NCBI RefSeq assembly: GCF_002214605.1
Contig: NZ_CP015193.1
Location: 910,978 to 974,977 of the forward strand
DNA: 64,000 nt
From: Thermococcus chitonophagus
GTDB taxonomy: Archaea > Methanobacteriota_B > Thermococci > Thermococcales > Thermococcaceae
Reading direction: 5' to 3'
Part shown: positions 61,093-64,000 of the stretch, piece by piece
Numbering within the stretch: position 1 is the stretch's first letter
Layout of the letters: each line of letters opens with the position of its first letter
Translations under genes and position numbers: made by a program
Notes under the pieces: model-generated
The model's database searches: none
The model's input: the letters and a program-made list of their open reading frames with translations, nothing else
What the model was told of the DNA's origin: nothing

Positions 61093-62385
61093 ATGGACAA
61101 GAGGAAGGTTATAATAAGGCACTCGCTCGCGAGCATAATAGCTTTGGCTGTCTTTGGGGGAAGCAGGTTCCTCTACAACGTTGTTGTGGCAAGGAGGTAT
61201 GGAGTAGAGATCCTTGGAGAGGTAAACTCTCTAATTTCACAAGCCTTCCTGCTTGCCGGCTTCCTAGCCTTTTTCTCCGTGGGTTTGGGCAAATTCACGG
61301 CGGAGTTCCTGGGGAGGAGAGAAGAGGAGAGAATCAAGTCGATAACTAGCGTTTCCTATGCTTTTCCTCTCTTGGGGCTTCTCTTAGCTCCAATTAATCT
61401 TCAGCTCGCTGTTCTCTCTGTACTGAGGGCCTTACAGCTCACGTTCCGCTCGTTCATCTACGGACTTCACAGAGGAGAGGTCTACGCTTACGCGGTTCTC
61501 TTGGGCTTTCTGGGCTTCCTTGTGGGCTTTCTTGATGGGGTTTTGATGCCCTACTATCTCCTCTTGGGCATGATTTCAGGGTTTGGCCTTGCTTATTCAA
61601 TGAAATTCCTGGGGAGGCCCAGGGTAGGGGAAGTTAAAGGGCTCGTTAAGTACTCGGGCTGGGCCTTCTTGGGCGGTATAGCTGGTATATTCCTAATCCA
61701 GGCCCCGTACTTTCTCACGGAAAAGCTTGCAGGCTCTAGGGTGGCGGGAGCTGTGTCGGCAATGCTCTCAACTTCGTTCCTGCTCTCTTACATGCCTCAG
61801 GTGCTCCAATCCGCAATCGTTCCCCTTTACGCCTTCGACTATGGCCGAGGTAGAAGGGAGGAAATTAAAGCTTTAGCAGAGGAAGCAACCACTCTGCTTT
61901 CCCTGCTGACCGCCTTGGCGGTATTCCTGATGCTTCTCCTCTCAAACCTCTTGGAGAATATCTTTAGAATAGAGTTTGGGTGGTCCTTCCTCCTTTCCCT
62001 TCTAGCTGTTGAAGTCTACGTGGTTTTCAACCCCCTGATAAACGTCCTGAGCGCTACGGAGTACATAAAGAGATCCGCCATATACTCCCTTACTGGTGCC
62101 CTCGTTTCCCTTCTTCTGTGGCTCTCCCTAATTCCGAGAATTTATGAGGTGGGAACATTCCTGGGGCTTTTGGCTGGATATTCAATTATATTCCTGCTCG
62201 TTCTAGCCGAGACAAGAAGGAGGTTCGGGGTAAAAATTACATCAATAAGGCCCTTTGTATTGGCGATGCCCTTTCAGGCGATTTCAATAAAGCTCCCAGT
62301 TCTGGGCTTAATTGCTTACTTACTCATAGAATATAAAGATTTGAGAAGAGCGGTCAGGCTTTTCCTCCGTGGTATAAAATCCTAA
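61093..62385 (+). CDS. Polysaccharide flippase-like membrane protein (MOP superfamily)
   Basis: The 430-residue protein has about 12 hydrophobic segments and starts with the Wzx/MATE-like pattern [21 protein letters not shown], with a basic loop [10 protein letters not shown]. It probably flips a lipid-linked sugar across the membrane for surface glycan or S-layer glycosylation. Its gene overlaps the 3' end of the convergent phosphoesterase-like gene by 32 bases and is divergent from proS. Confidence 0.78.
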   Translation: MDKRKVIIRHSLASIIALAVFGGSRFLYNVVVARRYGVEILGEVNSLISQAFLLAGFLAFFSVGLGKFTAEFLGRREEERIKSITSVSYAFPLLGLLLAPINLQLAVLSVLRALQLTFRSFIYGLHRGEVYAYAVLLGFLGFLVGFLDGVLMPYYLLLGMISGFGLAYSMKFLGRPRVGEVKGLVKYSGWAFLGGIAGIFLIQAPYFLTEKLAGSRVAGAVSAMLSTSFLLSYMPQVLQSAIVPLYAFDYGRGRREEIKALAEEATTLLSLLTALAVFLMLLLSNLLENIFRIEFGWSFLLSLLAVEVYVVFNPLINVLSATEYIKRSAIYSLTGALVSLLLWLSLIPRIYEVGTFLGLLAGYSIIFLLVLAETRRRFGVKITSIRPFVLAMPFQAISIKLPVLGLIAYLLIEYKDLRRAVRLFLRGIKS

Positions 62386-63112
62386 TTATCTCATCTGGGA
62401 GCTTCTCGTTCTTTATCCTATCCTCGATTATCTTCTTGTCGTAGTCGACCTCGACGAACTTCACCCTTAGGGTTTCGGCATCTATCAGGGCGAAGGTTGC
62501 CTTGTGCTCCCTTGCTGGTGGGAAGCCCACGCTTCCGGGGCAGACGACCCTTCCGTACCTCGTCATTGCATCTACAGGATACCTCGGGCTTGCCACTATG
62601 AGCATCTCGTACTCTTTAACTGGCCTCATTATTGCCTCGTAATAGCTCGTTGGCTGGTCTGGAAGCACTTCTCCATCGAAGGGGTTTATTGGGCTACCGT
62701 AAACCCCGAATATCTCGTTGTCTCCTATCTTGTCCACGAGGTAAACCGGGAGATCCCTCAGGAACTCCCTACCCTCATGACCAAGCTTCTCCCACGTGTA
62801 CTTGAGTGAAGCCTTGAGGTGCTTTGGTATCTCAAGCTTGTCTATATAATCCGGCCCCTCCGCGTGGGGATCACTCATGGCGATAAACTGGTCGTACTTA
62901 CCCCTAATTATCTTCACCCTCTCGCTCTTCGCAAGATCCTTAATGGCATCTATAACCTCCCTAGGATAGGGGAATAGGCCGACTATGTTGCCCAGGATGT
63001 AGTACTTCTCGATCTCGTACCCTTCCTCCTTCATCTCCTCTATCTTCCCCAGGGCCGCCGTTAGGGCCGGAAGGTTTCCTGCTATGTTAGCGAGAACAGC
63101 CACGTACACCAT
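62354..63112 (-). CDS. Metallophosphoesterase-fold protein lacking the metal ligands
   Basis: The 252-residue protein aligns by eye with YfcE/MJ0936-like calcineurin-type phosphoesterases, but key residues are changed. The usual DIHGN reads NIAGN (residues 8-12), GDIVG reads GNIVG, GNHD/GNCD reads GKYD, and the GHTH strand reads ASPRYP. The late segment GSVGFPPAREHKATFALID is kept. Without those Asp, Asn and His ligands it should not bind the two-metal centre, so it is probably a non-catalytic member. It has a normal length and clean frame, which argues for a retained role. Confidence 0.85.
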   Translation of the reverse strand: MVYVAVLANIAGNLPALTAALGKIEEMKEEGYEIEKYYILGNIVGLFPYPREVIDAIKDLAKSERVKIIRGKYDQFIAMSDPHAEGPDYIDKLEIPKHLKASLKYTWEKLGHEGREFLRDLPVYLVDKIGDNEIFGVYGSPINPFDGEVLPDQPTSYYEAIMRPVKEYEMLIVASPRYPVDAMTRYGRVVCPGSVGFPPAREHKATFALIDAETLRVKFVEVDYDKKIIEDRIKNEKLPDEIIRILYHGGKA

Positions 63113-63167
63113 CTTACCACCCCCTAGAACTTTTCTTTACCCAAATTAACTAAAATCCTTGAGGTAT

Positions 63168-64000
63168 TTAAACCTTTTGATTGAGAACCTTCTCCCATAT
63201 TTTGATCGCCATCCACTTGTCCAAGAATTCGTTGAAGGTTCCGCACTTGGGTGAATATATGCAGGCGGGACACCCGTCCTTGCATGGGCACTTGGCTATG
63301 TGCTCCTTACTCCTCACCATCAGCTTTTCAATGTTTTCGTATATTGGCCCTATTATTCCGGAACCCCCTTCGTTCCCATCATAAATGAACACCACCGGAA
63401 ACCCGTGATAGTCGTCGTAGCTGTAGCCTCCAAGCTCCCTGGAGTCAACGTGCGTTACAACCGGAGATATCTTTATCAGGTTGTGCTCTATCGCGTGGAG
63501 GCCCGAACCAATGCCGTCCTTGCTGTCTATCATCTTCTTTACGGCGAAGACGAACTCAGGATCTGCTATTCCAGAGTCTTTTGAGTGCTTAGCTATAATG
63601 CTCCTTATGTAGTGGGTAGTTGCCCCCAGGAGCGTTGGGAAGAGCATCTTTCTCGATAGCCTGTTGTAGAGGAACATGGCTAATTCGGGATCAACTTCCG
63701 AGGCCTTTGCGAAGAACTCCCTGAACTCCTCTACGGGAACTGATTCTATCTCCCTGGGGAACACGAGCCAGATTCCCTCGGTTTCGAACTCCCTAACGTA
63801 GGGAGAGTCGAATGTCACCCTAGCGAACTTCCACCAGTCCTCGAAGTAGGTAACGGAGTACTCAACCTCTCCCTTCAGTACTCCCTCTTCCCTTAACCTC
63901 TCAAGCCTCTCCACGTGCCTCTCAACGTCCCTCCCCTTGACGGCGTAGCCGGTGTACTCGTGCCTAACCCTAAGCCTTCCCATGAACACCTTGACGGGCC
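63168..64000 (-). CDS. C-terminal part of a DEAD/DEAH-box helicase with DUF1998/MZB domain (truncated by window)
   Basis: The frame is open to the right edge, so only the last 277 codons are seen. The fragment contains the MrfA/Hrq1-like DUF1998 region: GATTHYIRSIIAKH, FVVFIYDGNEGGSGIIG (last part) and a zinc site CPCKDGCPACIYSPKCG with four cysteines used by the MZB domain. Full-length relatives are DNA helicases of about 800-900 residues that act in repair, so the ATPase core lies outside the window. The in-window ATG at 63983 is internal. Confidence 0.9.
   Translation of the reverse strand, partial: PVKVFMGRLRVRHEYTGYAVKGRDVERHVERLERLREEGVLKGEVEYSVTYFEDWWKFARVTFDSPYVREFETEGIWLVFPREIESVPVEEFREFFAKASEVDPELAMFLYNRLSRKMLFPTLLGATTHYIRSIIAKHSKDSGIADPEFVFAVKKMIDSKDGIGSGLHAIEHNLIKISPVVTHVDSRELGGYSYDDYHGFPVVFIYDGNEGGSGIIGPIYENIEKLMVRSKEHIAKCPCKDGCPACIYSPKCGTFNEFLDKWMAIKIWEKVLNQKV

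Overview
The window looks like a chromosomal segment of a hyperthermophilic euryarchaeon of the Thermococcales, most likely Pyrococcus. The evidence is a TATA-binding protein with an acidic tail, archaeal MetRS (with fused tRNA-binding domain) and ProRS, an NMD3 homologue, an Nfn-type NADP oxidoreductase pair, a 216-residue archaeal peroxiredoxin, a CGP-CTERM anchored binding protein, strong GGAGGTG ribosome sites and archaeal TATA boxes. The species cannot be fixed from the sequence alone. I saw no rRNA, tRNA or CRISPR array.

Layout. 1-1838: end of an unknown gene, a DNA methyltransferase with a SPPY motif and a small partner gene (a probable restriction-modification locus). 1902-2818: a wrecked archaeal ATPase gene. 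2872-5083: a drug-exporter type ABC operon with a PadR repressor. 5125-5528: a regulatory intergenic region rich in inverted repeats. 5529-7799: a secreted multidomain chitinase. 7946-8935: a broken amidohydrolase gene.

8922-27353 is an AT-rich catabolic island: BadF-type sugar kinase, Opp-type permeases and binding protein without ATPases, SIS-type glucosamine-6-phosphate deaminase, an exported GHL10-like hydrolase, a neutral-ceramidase-like amidase, an M14 peptidase, a double GNAT acetyltransferase, a second SIS protein, NagA, an Lrp regulator, a Gfo/Idh dehydrogenase, a TIM-barrel isomerase and a cytoplasmic GHL10-like hydrolase. Kinase, NagA and deaminase together spell a bacterial-style route from N-acetylglucosamine to fructose 6-phosphate. 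The extra amidase, peptidase and acetyltransferase suggest a substrate carrying acyl or peptide groups, not plain chitin only.

27468-39946 is mostly core genome: a tRNA methyltransferase-like gene, MetRS, Nfn, CutA, NMD3 and peroxiredoxin, with a C/D box sRNA between nfnL and cutA. It also carries two paralogous gene pairs, each an exported helical protein plus a membrane-anchored winged-helix regulator. 40173-42815 is an AT-rich four-gene operon: a hydrophobic protein with a six-cysteine tail, a polytopic membrane protein, a small HEVGH membrane metalloprotease and an ABC ATPase. It resembles a peptide or bacteriocin production/immunity system and is the most novel-looking unit.

43006-44687 holds small metabolic genes and a secreted nuclease. 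44700-49390 is a mobile-element graveyard: a GC-rich structured segment, a ribbon-helix-helix gene, a frameshifted TnpB-like gene, a DUF4143-type ATPase with duplicated promoter/operator units, a winged-helix gene with a truncated partner, an ATPase remnant and an EVE-domain gene. 49514-54810 is a complete type I restriction-modification operon. 55259-64000 returns to core genes: UPF0201, an M20 peptidase, another archaeal ATPase, TBP, a UPF0200 kinase, ProRS, a flippase-like protein, a metallophosphoesterase homologue lacking its metal ligands, and the C-terminal end of a DUF1998-type helicase.
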